From Ferrimonas futtsuensis DSM 18154 (GTDB lineage Bacteria; Pseudomonadota; Gammaproteobacteria; Enterobacterales; Shewanellaceae): a DNA stretch of 42,433 nucleotides. Below the pieces are notes generated by a model. That model had not been told where the DNA came from, searched no databases, and saw only the letters and a list, made by a program, of their open reading frames with translations. The stretch covers positions 1 to 42,433 of the forward strand of contig NZ_AUGL01000031.1 of NCBI RefSeq assembly GCF_000422645.1, given 5' to 3'. Below, in pieces: positions 1-7,090 of the stretch. The translations under genes were made by a program, and so were the position numbers. Every line of letters starts with the position of its first letter. Positions within the stretch are counted from its first letter, which is position 1.

Positions 1-328
<328 letters not shown>

Positions 329-422
329 CCATGGTAGAGCCCTTATCAAGACACCCATAGTTAGGCCTATCTGCTGCGACCTTCTTGTATCGCGGTTGCA
401 CTACACTTAGCACTCGCTTTTG

Positions 423-431
423 GAAAGGAGG
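423..431 (+). promoter_or_regulatory. Strong ribosome-binding site of the RAYT-like gene
   Basis: A near-perfect Shine-Dalgarno sequence, AAAGGAGGG, sits about five bases before the ATG at 437. It fixes the start of the transposase gene and excludes the overlapping ATG at 420 in another frame. Confidence 0.75.
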
Positions 432-436
432 GAACC

Positions 437-1411
437 ATGCCAAAGGCCAGGAAGCAACAAGTCAGCTTGGATGACACGCGCCACTACCACTGCATCAGCC
501 GATGTGTCCGGCGCTCATTTCTGTGTGGTAGGGACCAGTACAGTGGTAAAAGCTACGAACACCGTCGTCAATGGGTGGAGGACAGGCTGTTGTCCCTCGC
601 CAAAGTGTTTGCCATTGAGGTCGCAGCCTATGCGGTGATGAGCAACCACACCCACCTTGTGCTCTATGTGAATGTGGAGCTCGCGAAGGATTGGGATGAT
701 GTCGAGGTCGTCTCTCGATGGCATCAGCTCTTCTCTGGGAACTCTCTCACTAAACGTTTTGCTGATGAAGAGCAGAGAGATTCCATGGAGTCCTGGGAGC
801 TGGACATTGTCAAAATACAGGCTGAGCTCTATCGAACACGCTTGATGGACATCAGCTGGTTTATGCGGACTCTTAATGAATACATCGCCCGTAAAGCCAA
901 TAAAGAAGACGAGTGCACTGGCAGGTTTTGGGAGGGGCGGTTTCGTTCCCAGGCCTTACTGGATGAGCAAGCGCTTCTAGCGTGCATGGCATATGTCGAT
1001 CTCAACCCGGTACGTTCAGGCATGGCAAAGAAGCCTGAGGAGTCTAAACACACCAGCATTCGACGGCGAATTCAATCTGCAAAGGTCGGCAAGCAGCCTG
1101 CGCTCCTAAAGAGCTTTACCTCATCCGGTGGTAAAGACGACGCTTTGCCCTGTCACCTTAATGATTACCTGGATCTGGTGGACATGACCGCCAGGGTGAT
1201 GGTGGAGGGAAAAGGGCATATGGATGACTGTACTCCTTCCTTGCTACAACGCCTGAACGTGGAGGCTGATTGTTGGCTGGAGCTGACTCAGGGGTTTGAG
1301 TATCAGTTCAGTCACTATGCAGGGCGCGTGGACAGCCTCAAGCGCTGTGGTGATGCGAATCAGATGCAGCGAGTTCGGGGTACTGCAGCGGCGAAACGAT
1401 TGCTCGGCTAA
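437..1411 (+). CDS. RAYT/IS200-like tyrosine (Y1, HUH) transposase, large variant
   Basis: A single-strand DNA transposase of the Y1_Tnp superfamily, the group that includes REP-associated tyrosine transposases (RAYTs), domesticated enzymes linked to extragenic palindromes. The HUH metal motif is His-Thr-His at residues 71-73 (SNHTHLVLY). The candidate nucleophile is Tyr149 in LNEYIARKANK. The typical GRFWEGRFRSQ and YVDLNPVRSG segments follow at about 162-193. At 324 residues it is far longer than IS200 TnpA (about 150) and longer than Escherichia coli RAYT (about 165). The extra length is an insert between HUH and Tyr and a C-terminal extension of about 120 residues of unknown role. It has no IS200/IS605-like partner gene and no recognisable element ends; long repeats follow it. 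It lies just after an IS3 end, suggesting an insertion-prone site. Family call is secure; the RAYT subclass is likely. Confidence 0.85.
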   Translation: MPKARKQQVSLDDTRHYHCISRCVRRSFLCGRDQYSGKSYEHRRQWVEDRLLSLAKVFAIEVAAYAVMSNHTHLVLYVNVELAKDWDDVEVVSRWHQLFSGNSLTKRFADEEQRDSMESWELDIVKIQAELYRTRLMDISWFMRTLNEYIARKANKEDECTGRFWEGRFRSQALLDEQALLACMAYVDLNPVRSGMAKKPEESKHTSIRRRIQSAKVGKQPALLKSFTSSGGKDDALPCHLNDYLDLVDMTARVMVEGKGHMDDCTPSLLQRLNVEADCWLELTQGFEYQFSHYAGRVDSLKRCGDANQMQRVRGTAAAKRLLG

Positions 1412-1558
1412 CTTCCAATTTTCTTTTCGGCTTTGAACTCACCCATTGAGTGGGGTGAAGGGATAAGTGTGCCTCTTGTTTGGTTAATAGGCCTGTTGTA
1501 GTTGATTGGAGTGGTTGCAGCTGTCCTTTTAAGGGGCTGAGCCAACAAAGATGGGGCG
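1412..1558. other. Gene-free spacer after the transposase
   Basis: No reading frame here looks coding. A short imperfect hairpin is possible around 1439-1458 (TCACCC pairing with GGGTGA), but it lacks a T-tract and is not a convincing terminator. The spacer leads into the long direct repeats that begin at 1559. Confidence 0.5.
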
Positions 1559-1881
1559 CTGCCGGTGGCAACTGAGCGTGGAAGTTGGGATTTGGGAATG
1601 GAGGTGTGGGGGAGGGTGAAAAATTGGGTGTCTGTGTATGGAGAGCGGGGGAACGATGATGGATGTCTTGGTAAGGAGGATTGGGGAGGGTGAAAAGTTG
1701 GGTGTCAGTGTATGGAGGGCGGAGGAACGATGATGGATGTCTTGGTAAGGAGGATTCTGCCGGTGGCAACTGAGCGTGGAAGCGGGGGATTTGGGAATGG
1801 AGGTGTGGGGGAGGGTGAAAGGTTGGGTGTCTGTGTATGGAGGGCGGGGGAATAATGATGGATGTCTTGATAAGGAGGATT
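1559..1881. repeat. Three-copy direct repeat, G-rich, 73-125 bp units
   Basis: A long unit occurs at 1559-1682 and again at 1757-1881 and is nearly identical, starting CTGCCGGTGGCAACTGAGCG and ending TAAGGAGGATT. Between them, 1683-1756 repeats only the second part of the unit (GGGAGGGTGAAAAGTTGGGT through TAAGGAGGATT), so that sub-unit of about 73 bp occurs three times. Differences are scattered single bases and one or two short indels. The copies abut each other, with no unique spacers, so this is not a CRISPR array. The + strand is strongly G-rich. No coding capacity is supported: minus-strand frames through it give Pro/Thr-rich translations that merely repeat. It lies between a RAYT-like transposase and the borosin precursor gene. 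Confidence 0.9.
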
Positions 1882-1993
1882 ACCTTTACCTTGTGACATT
1901 CCTATTGTTATGATTTCTTATGGAAAAAATTCATATCAATTCAGCTTATAACTATCAAAAGTAGAAGCTTTAGAACACTAAGGGAATAGAGAG
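1882..1993. other. A/T-rich upstream region of the borosin precursor gene
   Basis: Directly after the last repeat copy, base composition turns A/T-rich up to the start of the small gene at 1994. A promoter is expected here. TATGAT at about 1909 and TATAAC at about 1947 are possible -10 elements, but neither has a well-spaced -35 box that I would defend. No operator was recognised. Confidence 0.35.
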
Positions 1994-2209
1994 ATGTCGA
2001 AACTTATCAGTTACCTCAATGAGTTAGATTCCAATGCTGAGCTGCAGTCTGCTCATGCGGAGGATGCGGAAGCGTCGATGCGTAGCTTCGGCCTTGGTGA
2101 CAATGAAATTGCCGCAGTGCTCTCAGGAGACAACACTAAAATTGCTGAAGCGGCAGGGGTGGACGATCCTGAGATGATTGTTCGTACACCTCAAGTTCAG
2201 CAGAATTAA
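1994..2209 (+). CDS. Putative split-borosin precursor peptide (SonA-like, borosin-binding domain plus C-terminal core)
   Basis: A 71-residue acidic, helical protein without signal peptide or Cys. Its pattern is LISYLNELDSNAELQ, then EASMRSFGLGDNEIAAVL, SGDNTKI and a C-terminal tail. As I recall it, Shewanella oneidensis SonA, the split-borosin precursor, is also about 71 residues. It shares the register Leu-x(3)-Phe/Tyr near residue 7, MR-x-x-GL at 29-34, AVxxGD at 41-46, and a short exposed tail. Residues 1 to about 55 would be the LigA-like helical borosin-binding domain that docks on the methyltransferase. Residues from about 56 (DDPEMIVRTPQVQQN) would be the core. SonA is methylated near residues 63 and 65, which here are Val63 and Thr65. 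The start has a moderate purine-rich site (AGGGAATAGAGAG). The diguanylate cyclase gene begins nine bases later. Alternative: an unrelated small LigA-like or Nif11-like protein; the methyltransferase nearby makes the borosin reading better. Confidence 0.75.
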   Translation: MSKLISYLNELDSNAELQSAHAEDAEASMRSFGLGDNEIAAVLSGDNTKIAEAAGVDDPEMIVRTPQVQQN

Positions 2210-2218
2210 CGGACTCCG

Positions 2219-4051
2219 ATGCGCATTTGGCTCAGGGGTCTAATATCACTGTTGCTGAGTGCCGTATTGTTGTACGCAGGCGCCGTATTTGCTAATGGCG
2301 CTTCGGTTTCGGATCTCAGTCAGGAGATAGAGCGCATTCCTCAGCTTGCCTATGAGTCGCCAGCTGACGCTGAAGCGATCATCAAGCGCGTGAGGCGGAG
2401 CCTGGATCTGTTGACTCAGGAGTCTAAAGAGCGCTTCTTTCTCTTTGAGGCTTACTTTTATGGCGTAAGCCAAAAGCATCAAAAACGTCTTGAGTTACTT
2501 CTTTCATATGATTGGAGTGCTTCTCAACCTAAATATCAGGCCAGAGCATTCCAACAATTGGTTGATGTTCATATGAATCTTAACCAATTTGATTTGGCCT
2601 TGGACAATCTGGATCTGGCCATTCACCTGCTGCCTTTATTGCAGGAGGATACGGCCAAGATGTTGATTCTCCATTCTGCATATACTGTTTTTTCCAACCT
2701 TTATCGATATGATCAAGCTCTTAAATTTGCCGATCGAATTACAGCCCTTGGGATAGAGGGCAACTCTAAGCGAATTCAATGTTATGGCATGACTAATCGG
2801 TTGGATGCCCTGTTTCTTGATGGGCAGTTTAAGCGAGTATTACTGGAGGCCGAAGATGCCAGAGAGCTGTGCCTTTCAAGCCAGGACCAGCTTTCAGCGG
2901 ATCTTATTCATGTTTATCAACTGGTTGCATCCATACAGGTGTATGGCGGCGCGATGTACCAGGAGCAGGCAGAAGCCCTGTATGCTCAACTAAAAAACAA
3001 TCATCATGAATACACAATCCTTCTAGAGCATGCACTTGGTTCCCATTATTTTTATCAGGGACATATTGAAAGGGCGGGCGAGTTCTTCCTCAGAGCATTT
3101 AATCGGGCAGATGAACTGGATCTGCTGCGACTAAAACCCAAGCTTGCGGAGGCGGTGGCTAAGGTGAAGTGGCGCCAGCAGCGCTGGGATGAGTACGCCG
3201 CGTTCATCAATTTGACCATCGATGCTCACAAAGCCTACGAGCAGGATCTTTATGACAAGTCGGTCTATTTTCACCTGGCAAAAATTAATGCTGAGGATAT
3301 AGAAGGCCAGTTAAAGATCATCGAGGCTAAAAACCGAGAGTTGCAGCTGGAAAACCAGTTGGCAGAAACTCGTTTCAAGCACATCAGAATACTTTTTGCC
3401 TGGGCATCCATCGGCTGCTTAGCGCTGTTTGCTTTGGTGGTTTTTGTTCAAAGGCAGAAGGCCAAGATTAAGGTGTCACTGGAGACAGATACCCTGACCA
3501 AAGTGCTGTCCCGGGTGAGTTTGATGGAATCTTGTACCAAGGCGGTGGCTGAGGCGAAGCGGCGGGAGCAGCCGTTGTCTCTGGTGGTGTTTGATTTGGA
3601 CCACTTCAAGAGGGTTAACGATACCTTTGGTCATGCGGTGGGTGACTGGGTGCTGAAGACGGTGTCTCGTGTGGTGCGCAACAGTATTCGTGACAAGGAT
3701 ATTCTGGGTCGTCTTGGTGGTGAGGAGTTTGTTATCTGCCTGCCCAATACGGATATCGAACAGGCCAGGCAGTTGTCGGAGCGTTGTCGTGAGGGTTTGG
3801 AGCGGATCATTGCGCCAGTGGCCAACAACAAGCTGGATATCAGTGCCAGTTTTGGGGTGGCCAGGTTGGACGCGACCGTGGACAGTCTGGATAAGCTTCT
3901 GGTGACCGCCGATAAGTGCCTGTATCAGGCCAAGCATCTGGGGCGCAACCGGGTGGCGACGGTGCTGGATGACGACTGTACCGAAGCCTATCAGCCGTCG
4001 ATGGGCCTGTGTTCTCTGCAGGCTGAGCATGGCCAGATTCCACTGAAGTAG
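2219..4051 (+). CDS. Membrane-bound diguanylate cyclase with periplasmic TPR-like sensor
   Basis: Makes cyclic di-GMP from two GTP. The order is a signal peptide at about 1-26, a helical, TPR-like periplasmic region to about 350, a coiled coil (about 358-385), one membrane segment (about 391-411) and a GGDEF domain (about 420-585). The active site is intact: metal-binding Asp459 in FDLDHFKRVND and GGEEF at 500-504. An inhibitory site RDKD lies at 491-494, exactly five residues before GGEEF, so feedback inhibition by c-di-GMP is expected. The last 20 or so residues are unstructured. The gene begins nine bases after the precursor stop with no clear Shine-Dalgarno, suggesting translational coupling. 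The sensor part is A/T-rich (22 of 60 G+C at 2521-2580), unlike the GGDEF part and neighbours, which hints at mosaic origin. The sensed ligand is unknown. Confidence 0.92.
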   Translation: MRIWLRGLISLLLSAVLLYAGAVFANGASVSDLSQEIERIPQLAYESPADAEAIIKRVRRSLDLLTQESKERFFLFEAYFYGVSQKHQKRLELLLSYDWSASQPKYQARAFQQLVDVHMNLNQFDLALDNLDLAIHLLPLLQEDTAKMLILHSAYTVFSNLYRYDQALKFADRITALGIEGNSKRIQCYGMTNRLDALFLDGQFKRVLLEAEDARELCLSSQDQLSADLIHVYQLVASIQVYGGAMYQEQAEALYAQLKNNHHEYTILLEHALGSHYFYQGHIERAGEFFLRAFNRADELDLLRLKPKLAEAVAKVKWRQQRWDEYAAFINLTIDAHKAYEQDLYDKSVYFHLAKINAEDIEGQLKIIEAKNRELQLENQLAETRFKHIRILFAWASIGCLALFALVVFVQRQKAKIKVSLETDTLTKVLSRVSLMESCTKAVAEAKRREQPLSLVVFDLDHFKRVNDTFGHAVGDWVLKTVSRVVRNSIRDKDILGRLGGEEFVICLPNTDIEQARQLSERCREGLERIIAPVANNKLDISASFGVARLDATVDSLDKLLVTADKCLYQAKHLGRNRVATVLDDDCTEAYQPSMGLCSLQAEHGQIPLK

Positions 4052-4056
4052 AAAGG

Positions 4057-4101
4057 GCATACCCGGTGGTGGCTTATCGCCGCTATCGGGTATGCTTTTT
4101 T
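4057..4101 (+). terminator. Rho-independent terminator between diguanylate cyclase and methyltransferase genes
   Basis: GCATACCCG at 4057-4065 pairs perfectly with CGGGTATGC at 4087-4095, followed by six T. The 21-base loop can form a small inner stem (GGC/GCC). It begins six bases after the diguanylate cyclase stop and ends about 20 bases before the methyltransferase start. It should limit read-through into the methyltransferase gene. Confidence 0.8.
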
Positions 4102-4122
4102 GTTGTAGGAAGAGATAGAGCG

Positions 4123-4926
4123 ATGAGCAATCAGGGCAGTTTGGTTTGTGTGGGCTCCGGGATGCGGCTGGCGGGTCAGCTGACCCCGAAATCCAAGAGC
4201 TGCATCGAGCAGGCGGACGTGGTGCTGGCGGCCATGGCCAACCACCTGAGCCGCCAATGGATCAAGGAGATGAGCAAGGAGTATCGTTGTCTTCTGGACC
4301 TCTACGGTGAAGGCGGCGGCGAAGGCAAGCCTCGGGGCCAGACCTACGATGAGATGGCCGAGCGCATTATGGAGGAGGTGCGCAAGGGGCGCAGGGTGTG
4401 CGCGGTGTTCTATGGCCACCCCTCGGTGTTCTCCTGCATCTCCAAGAAGGCGATAGACCTCGCCCGGGCAGAAGCGTTTCCGGCGCATATGGAACCGGGA
4501 ATTTCGGCGGCGGATTGTCTGTACGCGGATCTGGAGATCGACCCGGCCAGTGCCGGCGAGCAGGCGATGGAGTGCACCCAGTTTATGATCTACGAGCGGC
4601 GCATCGACCCCAGTGCGCTGCTGATCCTGTGGCAGCCTGGCGTCGCCGGGGATCTCTCCATGAAGCGGTTTGAGACCCATCAGGCCTATATCAATTTGTT
4701 GGTGGAGAAGCTGTCCCGGGATTATCCGCTGGACCATGAGGTGATCCTGTACGAGGCGGCCACCTCGCCGTTGGAGTCCACCCGCATCGAGCGCCTGCCT
4801 CTGGCCGAGTTGACCCAGGCCACCCTGAATCAGATCACCACTTTGGTGGTGCCACCCTGTCGGGAGATGGCTGCGGATAATGCCATGTTGGATAAGCTGA
4901 AAACCTTGGCTGAAACCGTGTGGTAG
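4123..4926 (+). CDS. Borosin-type peptide alpha-N-methyltransferase (SonM/OphMA-like, tetrapyrrole methylase fold)
   Basis: 267 residues of the tetrapyrrole (corrin/porphyrin) methylase superfamily, but matching the borosin branch and not CobA/RsmI/DphB. Such enzymes transfer methyl groups from SAM to backbone amide nitrogens of a precursor peptide. N-terminal SLVCVGSGMRLAGQLT is the SAM-site strand and glycine turn. LDLYGEGGGEGKPRGQTYDEM (57 on) carries Tyr61, Arg71 and Tyr75, aligning by eye with catalytic Tyr63, Arg72 and Tyr76 of OphMA. OphMA Tyr66 has no counterpart here, as in SonM. VFYGHPSVF (95-103), EPGISAADCLYADLEIDP (124-141) and the late RIERLPLAEL and TTLVVPP segments are family hallmarks. 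The fused precursor tail of fungal borosins is absent, so this is a split form. I chose ATG 4123, which has GGAAGAGA upstream; the frame extends to 4066 but that start lies inside the terminator. Enzyme class is strong; substrate is inferred from the gene at 1994. Confidence 0.88.
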   Translation: MSNQGSLVCVGSGMRLAGQLTPKSKSCIEQADVVLAAMANHLSRQWIKEMSKEYRCLLDLYGEGGGEGKPRGQTYDEMAERIMEEVRKGRRVCAVFYGHPSVFSCISKKAIDLARAEAFPAHMEPGISAADCLYADLEIDPASAGEQAMECTQFMIYERRIDPSALLILWQPGVAGDLSMKRFETHQAYINLLVEKLSRDYPLDHEVILYEAATSPLESTRIERLPLAELTQATLNQITTLVVPPCREMAADNAMLDKLKTLAETVW

Positions 4927-4954
4927 TGTCGGCTTTAGAACGGAATGAAAATAG

Positions 4955-4980
4955 AAAGGGCAGCCCAATGGCTGCCCTTT
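4955..4980. terminator. Bidirectional terminator between methyltransferase gene and his operon
   Basis: AAAGGGCAGCC at 4955-4965 pairs perfectly with GGCTGCCCTTT at 4970-4980 around a CAAT loop. With T-rich sequence on one side and A-rich on the other, it can end the plus-strand methyltransferase transcript and the minus-strand his transcript, which converge here. Confidence 0.85.
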
Positions 4981-5004
4981 GTTCTATGCAGTTCTGTTAA
5001 ACCG

Positions 5005-5601
5005 CTACTTATGCCGCTGCGCCAGTCTGGCGATCACCTCGGGCAAGGGCACCTGCTGCTGCTCCAGCAGTACGGTGAGGTGGTAGAGCAGGTCGGCGGT
5101 CTCATCCAGCAGGTTTTCCCTGTCGTTGGTGGCGGCGGCCAGGGCCACTTCCACGCCCTCTTCACCCACCTTCTGGGCCACCCGTCTGGGGTTGCCCGCC
5201 AACAGTTTGGCGGTGTAGCTGCTGTCTGGGTCGACGTCTCGGCGGGCGGCCACCACCTGGGCCAGTTTGCCCAGGAAGGGCTGATTGTCCAAGTCGTTAA
5301 AGCAGCTGGTGTTGCCCAGGTGGCAGGTGGGGCCGGCTGGGGTGGCCTGCACCAGGATGGCGTCGTTGTCGCAGTCGGTGCCGATGCTCACCAGGGTAAG
5401 CACATTGCCGGAGCTCTCCCCCTTGGTCCATAGCCTGTCCTTGGAGCGGCTGTAGAAGGTGACCTTGCCGCTCTCCAGGGTGACCGCCAGGGCCTCCGGG
5501 TTCATGTAGCCCAGCATCAGCACCTGACCACTGTGGTGGTCCTGAACCACGGCGGGGACCAGGTTGTTCATCTTGTTCCAATCGATTGAGAGAGTGGTCA
5601 T
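5005..5601 (-). CDS. hisI: Bifunctional phosphoribosyl-AMP cyclohydrolase / phosphoribosyl-ATP pyrophosphatase HisIE
   Basis: Catalyses steps two and three of histidine synthesis: hydrolysis of PR-ATP to PR-AMP (HisE part) and opening of the purine ring (HisI part). The 198 residues hold the HisI domain first (about 1-110), with the metal-binding [10 protein letters not shown] and the Cys-bearing [12 protein letters not shown]. The HisE MazG-like helical domain follows from about 115, with [12 protein letters not shown]. The length is that of the enteric fusion. It is the last gene of the operon; its ATG overlaps the hisF stop by four bases, so translation is probably coupled. The plus-strand frames across it are shadows. 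Confidence 0.97.
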   Translation of the reverse strand: MTTLSIDWNKMNNLVPAVVQDHHSGQVLMLGYMNPEALAVTLESGKVTFYSRSKDRLWTKGESSGNVLTLVSIGTDCDNDAILVQATPAGPTCHLGNTSCFNDLDNQPFLGKLAQVVAARRDVDPDSSYTAKLLAGNPRRVAQKVGEEGVEVALAAATNDRENLLDETADLLYHLTVLLEQQQVPLPEVIARLAQRHK

Positions 5602-6371
5602 AGCCGTACCTCGATGCCTTGCTGTTTCAGATAGCCCTTGAGCTCCATGATATCGATGATCTGTTTGTGGAACACCGAGGCGGCCAGGGCGCCGTCCACC
5701 CGGGCCTGCTTGAACACGTCGGCGAAGTGCTCCATGGCCCCGGCGCCGCCGGAGGCGATCAGCGGCAGGCCACTGACCTGACGGATGGCGCTGAGCTGAT
5801 CGATGTCGTAGCCCTTACGCACGCCGTCCTGGTTCATCACGTTGAGGACAATCTCGCCGGCCCCGCGCTTCTCCACCTCCTGGGCCCACTCCTGGGTGTA
5901 CCACTGGGTCTGACGGGTGGCAGACTCGTCGCCGGTGAACTGGTACACCTTGTAGCTGCCGCTTTCCCTGTCGAACCAGGAGTCGATGCCCACCACCACG
6001 CACTGGCGGCCGAAGGTGTCGTTGAGGCGGGTGATCAGGCTGGGGTCCGCCAGGGCAGGGGAGTTCACCGAGATCTTATCTGCGCCATCCGCCAGGATCT
6101 GGCGGGCGTCTTCGATGGTGCGAATGCCGCCGGCGACGCAGAAGGGGATGTCCAGGCGCTCGGCCACGGCGCTGACCCAGCTCTTGTCCACGGTGCGGCC
6201 GTCGCTGCTGGCGGTGATGTCGTAGAACACCAGCTCGTCGGCACCTTCGTCGGCGTAGCGCTGAGCCAGGTTGAGGATGTCGCCCACCACTTCATGGTTG
6301 CGAAACTGCACGCCCTTGACCACCTGGCCCGCCTTGACGTCCAGACAGGGGATTATCCGTTTTGCCAGCAT
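5598..6371 (-). CDS. hisF: Imidazole glycerol phosphate synthase, cyclase subunit HisF
   Basis: A (beta/alpha)8 barrel that, with HisH-supplied ammonia, converts PRFAR to imidazole glycerol phosphate and AICAR. 257 residues starting [20 protein letters not shown]; catalytic Asp11 is in PCLDV and the second Asp lies in VVVGIDSW at about 130. Phosphate-binding glycine loops are present ([14 protein letters not shown]). The open frame extends upstream to 6584 but that part is the antisense-like out-of-frame portion of hisA; the family start is the ATG at 6371. It overlaps the end of hisA by 19 bases. Confidence 0.97.
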   Translation of the reverse strand: MLAKRIIPCLDVKAGQVVKGVQFRNHEVVGDILNLAQRYADEGADELVFYDITASSDGRTVDKSWVSAVAERLDIPFCVAGGIRTIEDARQILADGADKISVNSPALADPSLITRLNDTFGRQCVVVGIDSWFDRESGSYKVYQFTGDESATRQTQWYTQEWAQEVEKRGAGEIVLNVMNQDGVRKGYDIDQLSAIRQVSGLPLIASGGAGAMEHFADVFKQARVDGALAASVFHKQIIDIMELKGYLKQQGIEVRL

Positions 6372-7090
6372 GCCAGAGCCTCCTCGATGGTAAAACGGCC
6401 GGTGAGCAGGGCCTTGCCGATGATGATGCCGCCGATGCCGATGGCTTTCAGTTGCTTGAGATCCTCCAGCTCGGCGATGCCGCCGGAAGCTTGCCAGCTT
6501 ATCTCCGGATACTGGCCAATCAGGGTCTGGTAGAGGGCCACGTTGGGGCCGGTGAGCATGCCGTCGCGGTCGATGTCGGTGCACAGCACGTGCTTGAGGC
6601 CAGCCTGGCGCAGCGGGGCGATCACCTCTTCCACCAACTTGCCTGAGCCTTTCTGCCAGCCGTGGGTGGCCACCTGGGCGTTACCCTGATCGTCCAGCAG
6701 CAGGTCCAGGGCGACGGTGATGCGCTCGGCGCCGAACTCCTGGATCCAGTCCGCCACCAGTTGTGGGTCGCGGGCGGCCAGGGAGCCGATGACCACCTTG
6801 TCCACGCCCAGCTTCAGCAGGGCTTGCACTTCGGCTTTGTCGCGGATGCCACCGCCCACCTGGATGGGGCAGCTCAGGTTCTCCACCAGTCGGGTCAGGG
6901 TGTCCAGCTGGCGATTGGCGGGATCCTTGGCGCCGTCGAGGTCGACGATGTGCAGCAGGGCGCAGCCGGCGTCGCGGTAGTGGCTGAGCTGGGCCAGGGG
7001 GTCGGTATCAAATTGGGTCACCTGGTTGAAATCGCCCTTTTTCAGACGCACCACCTGGCCGTTGATTAAATCGATGGCTGGAATGATCAC
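6353..7090 (-). CDS. hisA: Phosphoribosylformimino-AICAR ribotide isomerase HisA
   Basis: Opens the ribose of ProFAR by an Amadori rearrangement, giving PRFAR, the HisF/HisH substrate. 245 residues, a barrel homologous to HisF. It begins [16 protein letters not shown] with catalytic Asp8, and the second catalytic Asp is in [11 protein letters not shown] near 129. Glycine phosphate loops ([16 protein letters not shown]) are intact. The start overlaps the hisH stop by four bases and the 3' end runs 19 bases into hisF, typical tight packing of this operon. Confidence 0.97.
   Translation of the reverse strand: MIIPAIDLINGQVVRLKKGDFNQVTQFDTDPLAQLSHYRDAGCALLHIVDLDGAKDPANRQLDTLTRLVENLSCPIQVGGGIRDKAEVQALLKLGVDKVVIGSLAARDPQLVADWIQEFGAERITVALDLLLDDQGNAQVATHGWQKGSGKLVEEVIAPLRQAGLKHVLCTDIDRDGMLTGPNVALYQTLIGQYPEISWQASGGIAELEDLKQLKAIGIGGIIIGKALLTGRFTIEEALACWQNG

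Noticed and set aside
1559-1881. Possible CRISPR array
   Set aside because: Units are 73-125 bp, abut without unique spacers, and there are no cas genes nearby.
1338-1899. Two Pro/Thr-rich minus-strand reading frames with internal repeats across the G-rich repeat region
   Set aside because: Their repetitive translation comes from the DNA repeat itself; they have no ribosome-binding site, no domain, and composition unlike other genes in the window.
1994-2209. Nif11-type leader or free LigA-like protein as the identity of the small gene
   Set aside because: The fold-level resemblance is real, but the register matches SonA better and a borosin-type methyltransferase is in the same locus; no Nif11-associated LanM or radical-SAM gene is present.
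4066-4122. Longer N-terminus of the methyltransferase starting at 4066
   Set aside because: It would begin inside a terminator hairpin, lacks a ribosome-binding site, and the extra residues are not part of the family N-terminus.
6372-6584. 71-residue N-terminal extension of HisF
   Set aside because: It is the out-of-frame part of hisA; its Arg/His-rich translation has no relation to HisF, whose normal start is at 6371.
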